22,778 bases of DNA from Verrucomicrobiota bacterium (GCA_023446735.1 JAEXPQ010000050.1:1-22778); one strand, 5' to 3'. Shown: positions 7,876 to 17,500, counted from the first letter of the stretch. The notes: a model not told the origin generated them from the sequence alone. Numbers and translations are program-made.

Positions 7876-10421
7876 TTAACGCAACACTTCAGGAGAGAAT
7901 CCGCGGCCAAGACAAGAAAGAGATAATCGGTCGTCCCGCCGCCGAGCACGTACTCCGTCTGCTGCCAGAGGTAAGGCCACTCCAGCAGCTCCGGAAAATC
8001 CGGCCGGATCAACGCCGTGCCCGACACGCTCCCACCCGGGATGAACGCCCAGTCCGCGCGGTTGAACCCGTACGCGACCGTCGCCGACTTCGCCCCCACG
8101 CCCGAGGCAAAGGACGCCGTGTTCGCCCCGGGGTGACAGCCGAGGATGAAGTTGAGCGCGTGCAGCATCGACTCGCGCGGGAACACCTCCGGCCACGCGC
8201 GGTGCAGGAAATACTGTTCCATCCCGAAGCCCTGGATCTGCCAACCCGCGCCCCAGATGTCCGGCTCGTAGGGCACGCCGTACGGAGTCTTCGTCTCCAG
8301 CGCGGCGACCTCGGCGCGGTAGGCCGACACGGCGGCGGTCACCTCGCGGGTGAACGCCGCGTCGCCCACCGCCGCGAGCGCACGCCCCACGATCCAGCCC
8401 ACGCGCGGCAGCCGCGGGCGGTCGGCCCGGCCGCGGATGTTCGCGCAGATCGCCTCGCGCTGCGAGAGCAGGTAGTCGGCATAACGCCGTTCGCCGGTTG
8501 TGAGCAGCAACTCGACCGCGAGTTGGAGGCGCGGGCTCGGGAAACCCGCCATCCACGGCTCGGGCTTGAGCTTGGACTCGTCGGTCCCGCGCCAGACCGC
8601 CTCCGCCACCTGGACACACTCGGCGGCGAGCGGGTCGTTGTAGCCGCGCAGGGCGCGCGCCGCCGCGGCCAGCCCCGCGGCGGTGTTGAGTTCGCGGAAG
8701 GGGTTGTCCTCGGTGAACACCCAGCGGTCGTCGGGCGAGCCGGCGAGCCCGCCGTCGACCGGCGGCGGCGTGGCGGGCGCGGCCCGCGGGTCGAAGACGA
8801 CGTTGTCCGTCTGCATCGAGAACTCGCCGAGGTGCACGTACTGGCGTTTGGTCGGCACGATGATGCCGCGGTAGAAACGCCCGAGCGCGCGGTGCCCGCC
8901 GAGCACGGTGGCCAGGCCGTGCTCGATCTGCTGGAGCACGTCCGGCTTGCCGTCGGGGCGCTGGATCTCGACCACGCGGTTCACCGGATCGATCGTGGTG
9001 CCGTCGTAGTCGACCTTGAACTCCTCGTACGCGAGGGCGAGGCCGTGCACGGTCTCGATCTGCGACTCGATGCGCAGGTCGTCATCGCCGGCATCGTGCC
9101 AGCCGCCGCGGTTGAGGCCGGGCACCGGTTCGCCGGGCTGGAAACGGCACAGGGTGGACGGCCCCTGCAGGTAGCCGTCGAAATGGTTGTGGCTGGTCGG
9201 CGCCATGCGGGCGTCGTCGAGGTGGCAGGTGCAGTGCCACACGCGGTAGCGGTCGTTCACGCGCATGTGGCACATCTGGATCGGCAGGAAGTACTCGAGC
9301 GTGGGCTGCCACACGTGGCGCGCGTACACGTCTTCGGCGATCCGGAACGCGTGCGTGCGCACGTCGCCGTAGCCCACCACGTACAGCCCGGGCGCCGCGA
9401 CCGCGGTGAAGTCGAGCCGCAGGTAGTCGAAGCGCAGGAAACGCCCCCACTCCGCAGCCTTCGCTTCGAGCACCGGCTCGAGTTTTCCGTCAGCGCCGAC
9501 ACGCGAGACGACGACAGGGAAGCGCGTTGTATCCGTCCGGTCGAGCTCGACGATCGCCCACTTCTGCTGGACCGGATGATAGCCGACCTGCGAGATCTGC
9601 ACGACCGGCGCTGTCTTGAAGCCCGGCAGGGCGTGCGGCGAGACAAGCCAGTTGATCGCCCCCTTCGTCGCGCCGGCGGCGATGGTGGAGCGGACGACGA
9701 ACCAGCCGTTGCTGTGCTGCGCGCGGCCGTCGACCAGCTCGAGCGTGCCGCCGTCCTCGCAACGGATCGTGGTGCGCAGCGAATCGTCCTCGGGCGCGAC
9801 GGTGAGCGCGCGGCCGGTGGCGAGCGGGGCCTGCTGGTACTCGCCCGCGGGGTCGAGCACGCCCGGGCCGTTGGGCTGCAGCGGGAAGATGCCGGTGCCG
9901 CTGTCGGCGACGAACGACTTGCCGAAGAGCACGCCGGGGAAGAGCTCGAAGTTGAAGCCCACCCGGCCGATCCACTCCACCGGCAGCGGGGCGTCGAGGT
10001 CGACCACGATGCGGAACGCCGCGCCCTCGGGCCGGATGCGCACGGTGTAGCCGAATTTCAGATCCGGGTACTCGATCGGGTTGAAGCCCTTGCGGTTCTT
10101 CGCGTCGTCGGGGAACGAGCAGTGGACGCTCACCTCGCCGGTGGCGCGGTCGACCACGCGTTTGCCCACGACCGGCGTGGGCTGCCACTGGCCGGGCGTA
10201 CGGTCGAGGCGCAGGTCGCCGTTGGTGGCGAGGCGCCGGCCGTTGAGGATCACGCCCACGCCGCCCTGGTGCCCCTCGGGGTAGTAGTCGTGCGCGAGCA
10301 TCACGTTGAGCCCCGGCGCTTCGAGGTATTCGAGTTCGTTGAGGACGAGTCGTGCCGGCTCGGCGGCGGAGAGGGAGGCCGTGGCGAGGAGCATGGCGAG
10401 GGGGAGGCGAAAGCGAGGCAT
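7872..10421 (-). CDS. Glycoside hydrolase family 9 (cellulase-family) enzyme with N-terminal extension
   Basis: 849-residue exported enzyme of the inverting GH9 family, acting on beta-linked glucans or related sugars. ATG 10421-10419 is followed by a signal peptide (1-20, LAMLLATASLSAA); upstream frame is antisense-like sequence. A region of about 250 residues with no recognised family precedes the CelD_N-type Ig-like domain (about 273-362, VVQISQVGYHPVQQKWAIVELD). The (alpha/alpha)6 barrel follows. GGWHDAGDDD holds the Asp pair 443/446 expected for the catalytic base. FILGCHPGANTASFASGVG is the usual late GH9 loop. Glu823 in WQQTEYVLGGG is the candidate acid. Endoglucanase, beta-glucosidase or exo-glucosaminidase activity cannot be separated by eye. 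The gene lies 29 bases downstream of GH3 and overlaps the next gene by four bases. Confidence 0.9.
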   Translation of the reverse strand: MPRFRLPLAMLLATASLSAAEPARLVLNELEYLEAPGLNVMLAHDYYPEGHQGGVGVILNGRRLATNGDLRLDRTPGQWQPTPVVGKRVVDRATGEVSVHCSFPDDAKNRKGFNPIEYPDLKFGYTVRIRPEGAAFRIVVDLDAPLPVEWIGRVGFNFELFPGVLFGKSFVADSGTGIFPLQPNGPGVLDPAGEYQQAPLATGRALTVAPEDDSLRTTIRCEDGGTLELVDGRAQHSNGWFVVRSTIAAGATKGAINWLVSPHALPGFKTAPVVQISQVGYHPVQQKWAIVELDRTDTTRFPVVVSRVGADGKLEPVLEAKAAEWGRFLRFDYLRLDFTAVAAPGLYVVGYGDVRTHAFRIAEDVYARHVWQPTLEYFLPIQMCHMRVNDRYRVWHCTCHLDDARMAPTSHNHFDGYLQGPSTLCRFQPGEPVPGLNRGGWHDAGDDDLRIESQIETVHGLALAYEEFKVDYDGTTIDPVNRVVEIQRPDGKPDVLQQIEHGLATVLGGHRALGRFYRGIIVPTKRQYVHLGEFSMQTDNVVFDPRAAPATPPPVDGGLAGSPDDRWVFTEDNPFRELNTAAGLAAAARALRGYNDPLAAECVQVAEAVWRGTDESKLKPEPWMAGFPSPRLQLAVELLLTTGERRYADYLLSQREAICANIRGRADRPRLPRVGWIVGRALAAVGDAAFTREVTAAVSAYRAEVAALETKTPYGVPYEPDIWGAGWQIQGFGMEQYFLHRAWPEVFPRESMLHALNFILGCHPGANTASFASGVGAKSATVAYGFNRADWAFIPGGSVSGTALIRPDFPELLEWPYLWQQTEYVLGGGTTDYLFLVLAADSLLKCCVK

Positions 10422-10450
10422 GGGGAAAAGATTCAGGCGGAGGAGTCGTC

Positions 10451-12688
10451 TCAGCGGGTTTCGATGGCTTGGGTGAGACGGAACGAGCCGCGCAACGGCA
10501 GGTCGCGCGACGAACGGCCGACGACGAGCCGGTACTCGCCGGCATCGGCCACCCACGCCCGCCGCTCGGGCGAATAGTATGAGAACGCCCGCGCTCCCAG
10601 CGTGAGCCGCACGGTGCGCCGCTCGCCGGCCTCGAGCGCGACCTTGGCGAAGGCCTTCAGTTCGCGCACGGGCCGCTCCACGGCGGGCGCCACGGGCTCG
10701 ACATAGAGCTGGACGACCTCGGCACCGGCGCGCGCGCCGATGTTGGCCACCGTGCACTCGACCGTCGCCACCGCGCCCGCCTCGCCGCCGGCGGCGACGG
10801 ACAGGCCGGAGAGCTCGAAGGTCGTGTAGCTCAGCCCGAAACCAAACGGGAAGAGCGGCTCCACGCCCTTGGCGTCGTTCCAGCGGTAGCCGACGAACAG
10901 GCCCTCGTCGTAGTGCACGGTGCCGTCCTCGCCGGGATAGTGGCGCGCGAGCCCGGAGGCGTGCGGCGCGGTGTCCTCCAGCCGGCGCGGGAACGTGCAC
11001 GGGAGCCGGCCCGAGGGGTTCGTGTCGCCGAAGATCACCGACGCGATGGCGTGCCCGCCCTCCATCCCCGTGTACCACGCCTGCACCACCGCGGGCACCC
11101 GTTCGAGCCACGGATCCATCGCGACCGGCGAGCCGGCGACGAGCACGACGATCGTGCGCGGATTCGCGGCGGCGACGCGCGCGATCAACTCGGGCTGGCC
11201 GTAGGGCAGCTCGAGCGAAAGACGGTCGGTACTCTCGGTGTCGTTGTGCCGCTCGTGGTTGAGGCCGGCGAAGATGATCGCGACATCCGCCGCCCGCGCC
11301 GCGGCGACGGCGCGCTCGAGCAACTCGGCGGGATCGAGCTTCCGGTCGGGCGCCGCAGCGTACTCGGCGGCGCCGGTGACATCGAACGCCTCCATGCGCC
11401 GGTACTTCGGCGCGAGCACGCCGAGGGAGAAGTTCACGTCGGCTCGGCCGTCCGTGTAGGCCACGAGGCCGGCGAGGGGCGAGACCTCGTGGAACGCCTT
11501 GATCTCGGAGCTCTGGCCGCCGTGGGCCTGGAGGCGCACGGCGTTGTCGCCGATCACGGCGATGCGCTTGACCTGCGCGAGGTCGAGCGGGAGGAGCCCG
11601 CCGGAGTTCTTGAGCAGCACGAGGCCCTCCTCGGCCACCTTGCGCGCGAGCGCCTGGTGTGCGCGGGTGTTCTGCGCGCCGGGCGCGCGGCCATCGAGCG
11701 ACCGGGTTGCGAGCAACACGCGCAGGTTGCGGCGCACCTTGTCGTCGAGCAGCGCCACGGAAAGCTCCCCGCTCTCGATCCCGCGGCGGAAGGGCTCGGC
11801 GAGGTAATAGCTCGAATACGGTCCGCGCGTGCCCATCTCGAGGTCAAGCCCGTCGCGCGCCGCCTCGGCGGTGGAGTGCGTGCCGCCCCAGTCGGAGACG
11901 ACGAGGCCGCGGAAGCCCCACTCGCCCTTGAGCACGGTGTTGAGCAGGTAGCCGTGGTGGCAGCAGTGCTGCCCGCGGAACTTGTTGTAGGCACCCATCA
12001 CCGACCACACGCCGGCCTCGCGCACCGCCGCCTCGAACGGCGCGAGGTAGAGCTCGCGCAGCGGGCGCTCGGCGACCTCGACATTGATCGTGCCGCGCGC
12101 GTTCTCCTGGTTGTTGAGGGCAAAATGCTTCACGCACGCGGCCACATCTCCCGCCTGCATCCCGCGGATCACGCCCACGCCCATGCGCGCCGCCAGCCAC
12201 GGGTCCTCGCCGAGGTACTCGAAGGTGCGGCCGTTGAGCGGCGAGCGCTGGAGGTTCACGCCCGGCCCGAGCATGATGTGCTTGCCGCGGGCCCGCGCCT
12301 CCGCGGCGATCACGCCGCCGTAGGCCTCGGCCAGCTCGGGATTCCACGTCGCCGCGAGCGCGATCGAGACGGGCAGCCACGTCGCGTAGTCATCGGTACG
12401 GCCGGCCGGGCGCCAGCTGTCGCGGCTGATCTCCTCGCGCACGCCGTGCGGGCCGTCGGAGAGCCACAGCGGCGGGATCCCCAACCGCGGCACGCCTGCG
12501 GTGCTGAACTTCGAGTCCGCATGGACCAGTCCGAGTTTCTCCTCGAGGGTGAGCTGCCCCAGAATGTCCTCCACGCGCTCGTCGAGCGGCGCCGCCGGAT
12601 CGAGATACCGCGGCTTCGCGGATTCGACGGCGGTCGACGAAGCGGAGAGAAGGAGAAGGGCGACGGCGAAAGCGGGGAGACGTTTCAT
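10451..12688 (-). CDS. Glycoside hydrolase family 3 beta-glucosidase-type enzyme
   Basis: 745-residue exported retaining glycosidase, probably splitting beta-linked oligosaccharides to monosaccharides. ATG 12688-12686 was chosen since it begins a signal peptide (1-24, AFAVALLLLSASSTA); the open frame reaches 14 codons further. The GH3 N-terminal barrel (about 30-320) shows LTLEEKLGLVHA, LWLSDGPHGVREE, GPGVNLQRSPLNGRTFEYLGEDP, VKHFALNNQE, and the nucleophile Asp266 in GLVVSDWGGTHS. The GH3 C domain shows GLVLLKNSGGLLPLD and ESTDRLSLELPYGQPELI. A fibronectin-III-like domain closes it, with PFGFGLSYTTFE and ADAGEYRLVVGRSSRDL. All parts are full length. It is the first gene of the tight minus-strand run GH3-GH9-DUF4380-DUF1294-membrane protein. 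Beta-xylosidase activity is possible as an alternative. Confidence 0.95.
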   Translation of the reverse strand: MKRLPAFAVALLLLSASSTAVESAKPRYLDPAAPLDERVEDILGQLTLEEKLGLVHADSKFSTAGVPRLGIPPLWLSDGPHGVREEISRDSWRPAGRTDDYATWLPVSIALAATWNPELAEAYGGVIAAEARARGKHIMLGPGVNLQRSPLNGRTFEYLGEDPWLAARMGVGVIRGMQAGDVAACVKHFALNNQENARGTINVEVAERPLRELYLAPFEAAVREAGVWSVMGAYNKFRGQHCCHHGYLLNTVLKGEWGFRGLVVSDWGGTHSTAEAARDGLDLEMGTRGPYSSYYLAEPFRRGIESGELSVALLDDKVRRNLRVLLATRSLDGRAPGAQNTRAHQALARKVAEEGLVLLKNSGGLLPLDLAQVKRIAVIGDNAVRLQAHGGQSSEIKAFHEVSPLAGLVAYTDGRADVNFSLGVLAPKYRRMEAFDVTGAAEYAAAPDRKLDPAELLERAVAAARAADVAIIFAGLNHERHNDTESTDRLSLELPYGQPELIARVAAANPRTIVVLVAGSPVAMDPWLERVPAVVQAWYTGMEGGHAIASVIFGDTNPSGRLPCTFPRRLEDTAPHASGLARHYPGEDGTVHYDEGLFVGYRWNDAKGVEPLFPFGFGLSYTTFELSGLSVAAGGEAGAVATVECTVANIGARAGAEVVQLYVEPVAPAVERPVRELKAFAKVALEAGERRTVRLTLGARAFSYYSPERRAWVADAGEYRLVVGRSSRDLPLRGSFRLTQAIETR

Positions 12689-12943
12689 GCGGGGTGCGCG
12701 CAAACTCGGCATCCCCCGCCCTACCGCCAACCAAATCCGCCGCCGCCGGCGGACTGCGGCGCGCGGTTAATGCGGCCCGGCGAAAACGGAAAAGGAATGA
12801 TCCATGGTGGCGGCGCGGTTCCCGCGCCGGCAGAACCGGAACGGTTCCGCTACTCGGGAGCACACCACTCAACATCGGCCCGGACGCCTGGTCCGTTCCT
12901 CAACCTTGAACCTCAACTTCCGTCCCCTGCCGCCCCCATGCCC
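12689..12943 (-). promoter_or_regulatory. GH3 operon leader with hairpins and a palindrome
   Basis: 255 bases between the CE2-like gene and the GH3 start, both on the minus strand. It contains an 8-base perfect hairpin CGGCGCGG-ttc-CCGCGCCG (12811-12829), which may end the esterase transcript although no T-run follows at once. Next to it is a 15-base perfect palindrome GAACCG-GAA-CGGTTC (12833-12847), a candidate operator. A third small hairpin, TCCGCC/GGCGGA (12736-12753), would lie in the GH3 leader. The GH3 promoter is expected here but no sure -35/-10 pair was seen. Confidence 0.4.
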
Positions 12944-14104
12944 TCACCAGCCCAGCAGCGTGCGCAGCGGCCCGCTGAGCTCGGCCGCCATCTGCTCGTG
13001 CTGGAACGCCACCGGATGCGCGTTGGTCGGCGTACCGGGATACTGGTGCAGCGGCGCGAAAGCCACGCGCGTGTCGCCCGCGGCGTGCGCGGCCGCGATC
13101 ACGGTGCGCAGACACCGGCGCTGGAACTCGCGCTTCTTCCCGTCCTCCGTCGCAGGGTCCTCGCTGCGCATCGGGCTCTCGGTGAAAAGCACCGCCGCGC
13201 GCGGGTGCGCCCGGCGGATGTCGGCGAGAAAACCGGCGAAGGCGGCGGTGAACGCGCCCTCCTCGATCCAGCCGGAGCTCAGATCGTTCTGCCCGAGCGC
13301 GATCACGACGGCGTCGGGCGCGTAGCGGGCGTGGTCCCACGGCGCGTCGGCGTCGTCGGGCAGGGCGCGCTGGAAGAACTGCGGCGCGGTCACGTCGCGG
13401 TCGGCGCCCTCACCCTTCCAGTTGCGCATCACGCCGCGGCCGCCGCAGCTCACCAGATGCACCTGCGCGCCGAGCGCGCGTCCGAGCAGCATGCCGTACG
13501 CGCGCGGGGCGTTGGCCATGCGGGGGGAGTTGTCGAGCTCCGGCGGGAAACGGTCGATCGCCTCGCCGCAGGTGATCGAGTCGCCGATGAACAGAAGTTT
13601 GCGCTCCGGCAGCGCGGGCGGGGACAGCAGCTCGCAGCCGGCCGGCAGCACGAGCCCGTGAAAGGAGGCGATGCCCTGCCAGTTCTCGTTGCGCCGCACG
13701 AGCTCGACGAGCCAGCCGCCCTGCGGCGCCGGACCGGACGGCAGCGGCAGTTCGCTGCGCCCTTCGGGCAGACGGATCACCACCGGCTCCCAGCCGTTCA
13801 CGGCGAGGTTGTAGGCGCAATGAGGCGACATCGCGCCGAGCAGGAGGGTCGGCGCCGGCCCGCGGTAGACGAAGCGGATCATCACGCCCGGAAACCCGAA
13901 CTTCGCCTCGTCCTCGCCCCCGTGGGCGAAACGGCCGACATACTGGACCCGCGCGTCGCGCGGGGAGATCACGTTGGAGGCGGAGGTCATGGCGGGGGAA
14001 GCAACCGAAGCCGCCACGGTGTCCGCGCCGCATGACGAGGAGAAAGCGACCACGCCCAGCGCGGCCGGGACAAGAACGCGGCGAAGAAACCGGAAAGCCT
14101 GCAT
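12944..14104 (-). CDS. CE2-like acetylesterase (beta-sandwich + SGNH/GDSL hydrolase)
   Basis: 386-residue exported esterase resembling carbohydrate esterase family 2, which removes acetyl groups from xylan and other plant polysaccharides. The ATG at 14104 precedes a signal peptide (about 1-30; the FSSSC at 21-25 does not fit a lipobox well). An N-terminal jelly-roll (about 50-160) carries the typical YVGRF, FPGVMIRFVYRG and GIASFHGLVLPAGCELL segments. The SGNH domain starts at LLFIGDSITCGEA with Ser176. GGRGVMRNW and ALGQNDLSS supply the Gly and Asn of the oxyanion hole. The His is 363 in TNAHPVAFQHEQMA. The residue two before it is Asn361, where many CE2 enzymes have Asp, so a Ser-His dyad may operate, as known for some CE2 members. 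It sits 255 bases upstream of GH3 and may be transcribed separately. Confidence 0.87.
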   Translation of the reverse strand: MQAFRFLRRVLVPAALGVVAFSSSCGADTVAASVASPAMTSASNVISPRDARVQYVGRFAHGGEDEAKFGFPGVMIRFVYRGPAPTLLLGAMSPHCAYNLAVNGWEPVVIRLPEGRSELPLPSGPAPQGGWLVELVRRNENWQGIASFHGLVLPAGCELLSPPALPERKLLFIGDSITCGEAIDRFPPELDNSPRMANAPRAYGMLLGRALGAQVHLVSCGGRGVMRNWKGEGADRDVTAPQFFQRALPDDADAPWDHARYAPDAVVIALGQNDLSSGWIEEGAFTAAFAGFLADIRRAHPRAAVLFTESPMRSEDPATEDGKKREFQRRCLRTVIAAAHAAGDTRVAFAPLHQYPGTPTNAHPVAFQHEQMAAELSGPLRTLLGW

Positions 14105-14582
14105 CCCGCGCAGCCTGCGCGGCGCCGTCCCGCTGGCCAGCCGTTTTCAGGAGGAACACATCCGCCACGTGCAGGAACAGCTCGGCCACGCCTGCATGCA
14201 GTATACCCAGATCTACACGCACGTCTCCATTCGGAAGCACAGAGAGGTCCACACCGCCACACACCCGAGGGGGCCTTCGGCACCGAAGGCTTGCGAGACG
14301 CAATATGGCAATGACACACCACCGCACAACCCCATCACCGCGCTCCACGCGGCGGCCCAACACCGCCCCCGGGGACTCCGTCGCATACCGGGGCTCGACA
14401 AGCGCCGCACCCCGCGGATCACGGTCGGAGAGCGCGACGGTGGCCGGCGCCTGCAACCGACCGGCGCCGGCCGACGCGGAGGCGTGGCGCCAAGCATGGC
14501 GCGCGCGAAACTCGACCGACCTGGCGGGCCCCCGGACGTTACCCGCTTGCCCCACCCTCCGCCGACGGCAGACGCTCGCACC
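14105..14582. promoter_or_regulatory. Divergent intergenic region between CE2-like gene and SNF2 gene
   Basis: 478 bases without an intact gene. It contains the tyrosine-recombinase relic (14151-14268) and, directly after it, a perfect hairpin GCCTTCGG-ca-CCGAAGGC at 14273-14290. Promoters for both divergent neighbours must be here. A TATACT on the minus strand (14205-14200) inside the relic could serve as a -10 box for the CE2-like gene, but no good -35 stands before it. The rest, 14291-14582, shows no recognisable protein or structure and is somewhat proline/arginine-coding in the frame open into SNF2. Confidence 0.4.
14151..14268 (+). pseudogene. C-terminal relic of a tyrosine recombinase/integrase
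   Basis: About 39 codons reading EEHIRHVQEQLGHACMQYTQ followed by IYTHVSIRKHREVHTATHP. This is the C-terminal catalytic part of phage-integrase/XerC-type recombinases: the Gly-His of 'LGH' and the nucleophilic Tyr of 'QIYTHV' are both there. The preceding catalytic-domain sequence, including the HxLR motif, and the whole N-terminal part are missing; upstream sequence turns at once into the CE2 leader. Typical members read 'ASMQTTQIYTHVSI-KL', so C, Y and H here look like drift. No start codon or length to work as an enzyme. It marks a past integrated element. Confidence 0.75.
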
Positions 14583-17500
14583 GTGCCCTCCGCCATCCCG
14601 CTCACCGACCGCCAACGCCGCGACCTCGCCGCGGCCCTCGACGCGTTCCCCGGCTGGGCGCGCAAGAAGGGCCTGCGCTACCTCGGCCGCGGACGGGTGC
14701 GGAAGTACGAACTGGACCTCGAGTCCGAGGTCGAGAGTCCCGCGTTCCACGCCCTCATCGAAGGCGACACCGGCGCCCACGAACCGGACTGGTTCTACAC
14801 CCCGGGCTCGGGCTGGGACCATGAGTGCGACTGCGACCGCGGCGGCGAATGCGGCCACGCCTACGCCGCCGCCATGGCCGCCCTCGGGACCAAGGTCGCC
14901 AGCCCGGGAGTACAGGACATCGGCAGCACCGCCGATCGCACGCCCCCGCTCGGCGGCGTTCAGACCGCTCACACCGCGCCGCCGGCGCCGGCCGACGAAC
15001 AGCCGTTGATCGACCTCCTCGCGCAGCGCCACGGCCGCCCGCTCGAACGAGCCGAACGGGGCTTCGTCCGCGAGCTCGCCCAGGTCCTCAGTCGCAACCG
15101 CCAGCGCTGCGCCCTCTACGAGGACGATCTCCGGCGCCTCGGCTTGGGCGATCCGAGCCGTTATTACCACAGCTACCAGCCGGTGCTCTCCGACTGGTGG
15201 GACGCCGCCTCCGCGCCCGCCTCGCTGCTCGAGTTCTGGCAATACCTCGCGCTCTTCGCCGAACGCTTCGGCCGCGATCTGCCGCCGCTCATGCGCCCTC
15301 TCACCGATGTCGCCCTCGTGCGCGACCGCGTGGCCGCCCGCGAGCGACGTGCCACGATCACGCACTGGCAGCGGCTCTTCGCCGAGGACCACCTCACCAC
15401 GCGCGCCCCCGCCGTGCAGCCTCCGCGCCTCCCGCGCGAGATCCGCCTGCGCCTCACCAGCCCCAAGCTGACCTGGGAATTTCGCGACACCCCCGAAGCC
15501 GTCTGGCAGGGCGCCAAGGGACCGGTCGCGGCCGGCTGGTTCGACGCCCTCGCCCGCCAGCCCGTCGGGGCGGAGCCGCTCGCCCTCGCGCTGCTCCAGC
15601 ACGTGAAGCTCCAGCGCCTCCAGCAGCAGTACTGGAGCGGCACCGAACCGCAGACGCTCAAGCTCGACGAGGAACGCACCACCGACCTCATCCGGCAACT
15701 GCTCGAACTGCCCCATTTCCATCCGCTCCTAGTCGCCGAGGACGGGCAACCGTTCGCCGAGGAACGCGTGCCGCTGCACTGGCTCGGCCGCCCCCTGCCC
15801 GACCGGCCCGACGATGTCGCCTTCGAGCTCGCCCGGCCCGACGGTTCGCCCGCCCCGACCGACCTGCTCCGCCTCTCGGGCGAACCGGCGCTTGCGCTCG
15901 CCGCGCACACCGTCTTCGAGCTGCCGCCGGCCCTGCCCGGGCACCAGCCGCGCAACGTCGTCGTCCCGCGCGAGGCGCTGGTCTCCGCGGCCGCCGCGAA
16001 GGCGCTGCGCCGCGCCGGCGCCCGCGTCGAGGGCGTCGCGCTGCCCGAGGTCGAAATCCTCACCCTGCGCCCCCGGCTCGTCTGCACGCTGTGCCACCAG
16101 ATCGGAGTCGGCGGCACCAGCGAATGGTTACAGGTGGAGCTCCACGGTGTCTCGCCGGATGGCGCCCTCGCCCAACGCCGCAACACCAACGGCCAATGGA
16201 CGACCCTGCGCGGCACCGCCGCCGCTCCCGCCGGACGCGTGCGCGAGATCGAGCGCCAGCCCTGCGAGGCCGCGGTGCCGCTGATCCACGAGTTCAACCT
16301 CACCCACGATTTCGACGCCCCCCACTGGTACCGCTCCGCCTCGCCCAAAGCGTTCCCGGAGCAGTTCGCCGCCTGGGTCGAGCGCTGCCGCTCGCTCGGC
16401 GTCGAGTTCGAGTGCGATCCCGAGCTCGCCGGTCTCGCCCGGCCGGCCGACCGCGCCCGCGTGGATGTGTCGGTGAAGGCCGATGACGAGGGCTCCGGCA
16501 TCGACTGGTTCGATCTCGAGATCGCCGTGCGCGCCGAGGACGCCACGCTCACCCCCGAGGAGCTCAAGCTGCTGCTCAAGGCCAAGGGGCGCTTCGTCCG
16601 CCTCGAGGGCAAGGGCTGGCGCCGCCTCCAGGTCGAGCTCTCGCCGGAGGAGATCGCGAAGCTCGCCGAGCTCGGGCTCGACGCCGCCGCGCTCGAGGGC
16701 GGCTCCGAGAAACAGCGTTTCCACGCGCTCCAGCTCGCCGACGAGCGCATCGCCGGCCTCCTGCCCGCGCAGCACGCCGCCCGCGCCCGCGAGCGCGCCG
16801 CGCAACTGGCCGCCATCGCCGAACCGCCTGTGCCCGCCGGCCTCCTCGCCGAGCTCCGGCCGTACCAGAAGGAAGGATTCCACTTCCTCGCCCACCTCGC
16901 CGCCAACGGCCTCGGCGGCGTTCTCGCCGACGACATGGGCCTGGGCAAGACCGTGCAGGCCCTCGCCTGGCTCCTGCACCTCGCCGCGTCGCGCGCCGCC
17001 GCGGGCGCCAAAGGCTCCGCAGAGAGCAAGGCGCCGCCGCTGCGCGCGCTCATCGTCTGCCCGAAGAGCGTCGTGCCGAACTGGTCGATCGAAACGAAGC
17101 GCTTCGCCCCCGCGCTCGTCGCCGCGCCGCTCACGACCGGCGCGATCCCCGCCGACGCCAATCTGGTCGTCGCCAACTACGCCCAGCTCCGCCGCGCGGC
17201 CAAGGAACTCGGCGCCGAGAAGTGGGACGCCGTGATCCTCGACGAGGGCCAGAACATCAAGAACCCGCAGTCGCAAACCGCACGCGTCGCCCGCGACCTG
17301 CGCGCGTCACACCGCCTCGTGCTCACCGGCACGCCGATCGAGAACCGCGTGCTCGATCTTTGGAGCCTGTTCGCCTTCGCGATGCCCGGGCTGCTCGGCA
17401 GCCAGGCCGCGTTCAAACGCGCCTTCAACGACAAGGAGAACCCCGGCGCCGCCCGCGCCCGGCTCGCGCGGCGCGTGAAGCACTTCATGCTCCGCCGCAC

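Noticed and set aside
8133..14035. Two very long plus-strand frames (814 and 1040 codons) opposite GH9, GH3 and CE2
   Set aside because: No recognisable domain, and the minus-strand proteins in the same DNA carry full catalytic motifs.
13974..14582. N-terminal extension of the SNF2 protein, including a fusion to the recombinase fragment
   Set aside because: The frame happens to be open back into the CE2 gene on the other strand, but SNF2-like sequence starts only near 14583 and the recombinase relic is a separate decayed gene end.
13410..15722. 770-codon minus-strand frame spanning CE2 and the SNF2 5' half
   Set aside because: Out of frame with CE2 and antisense to SNF2; composition is typical of a shadow frame.
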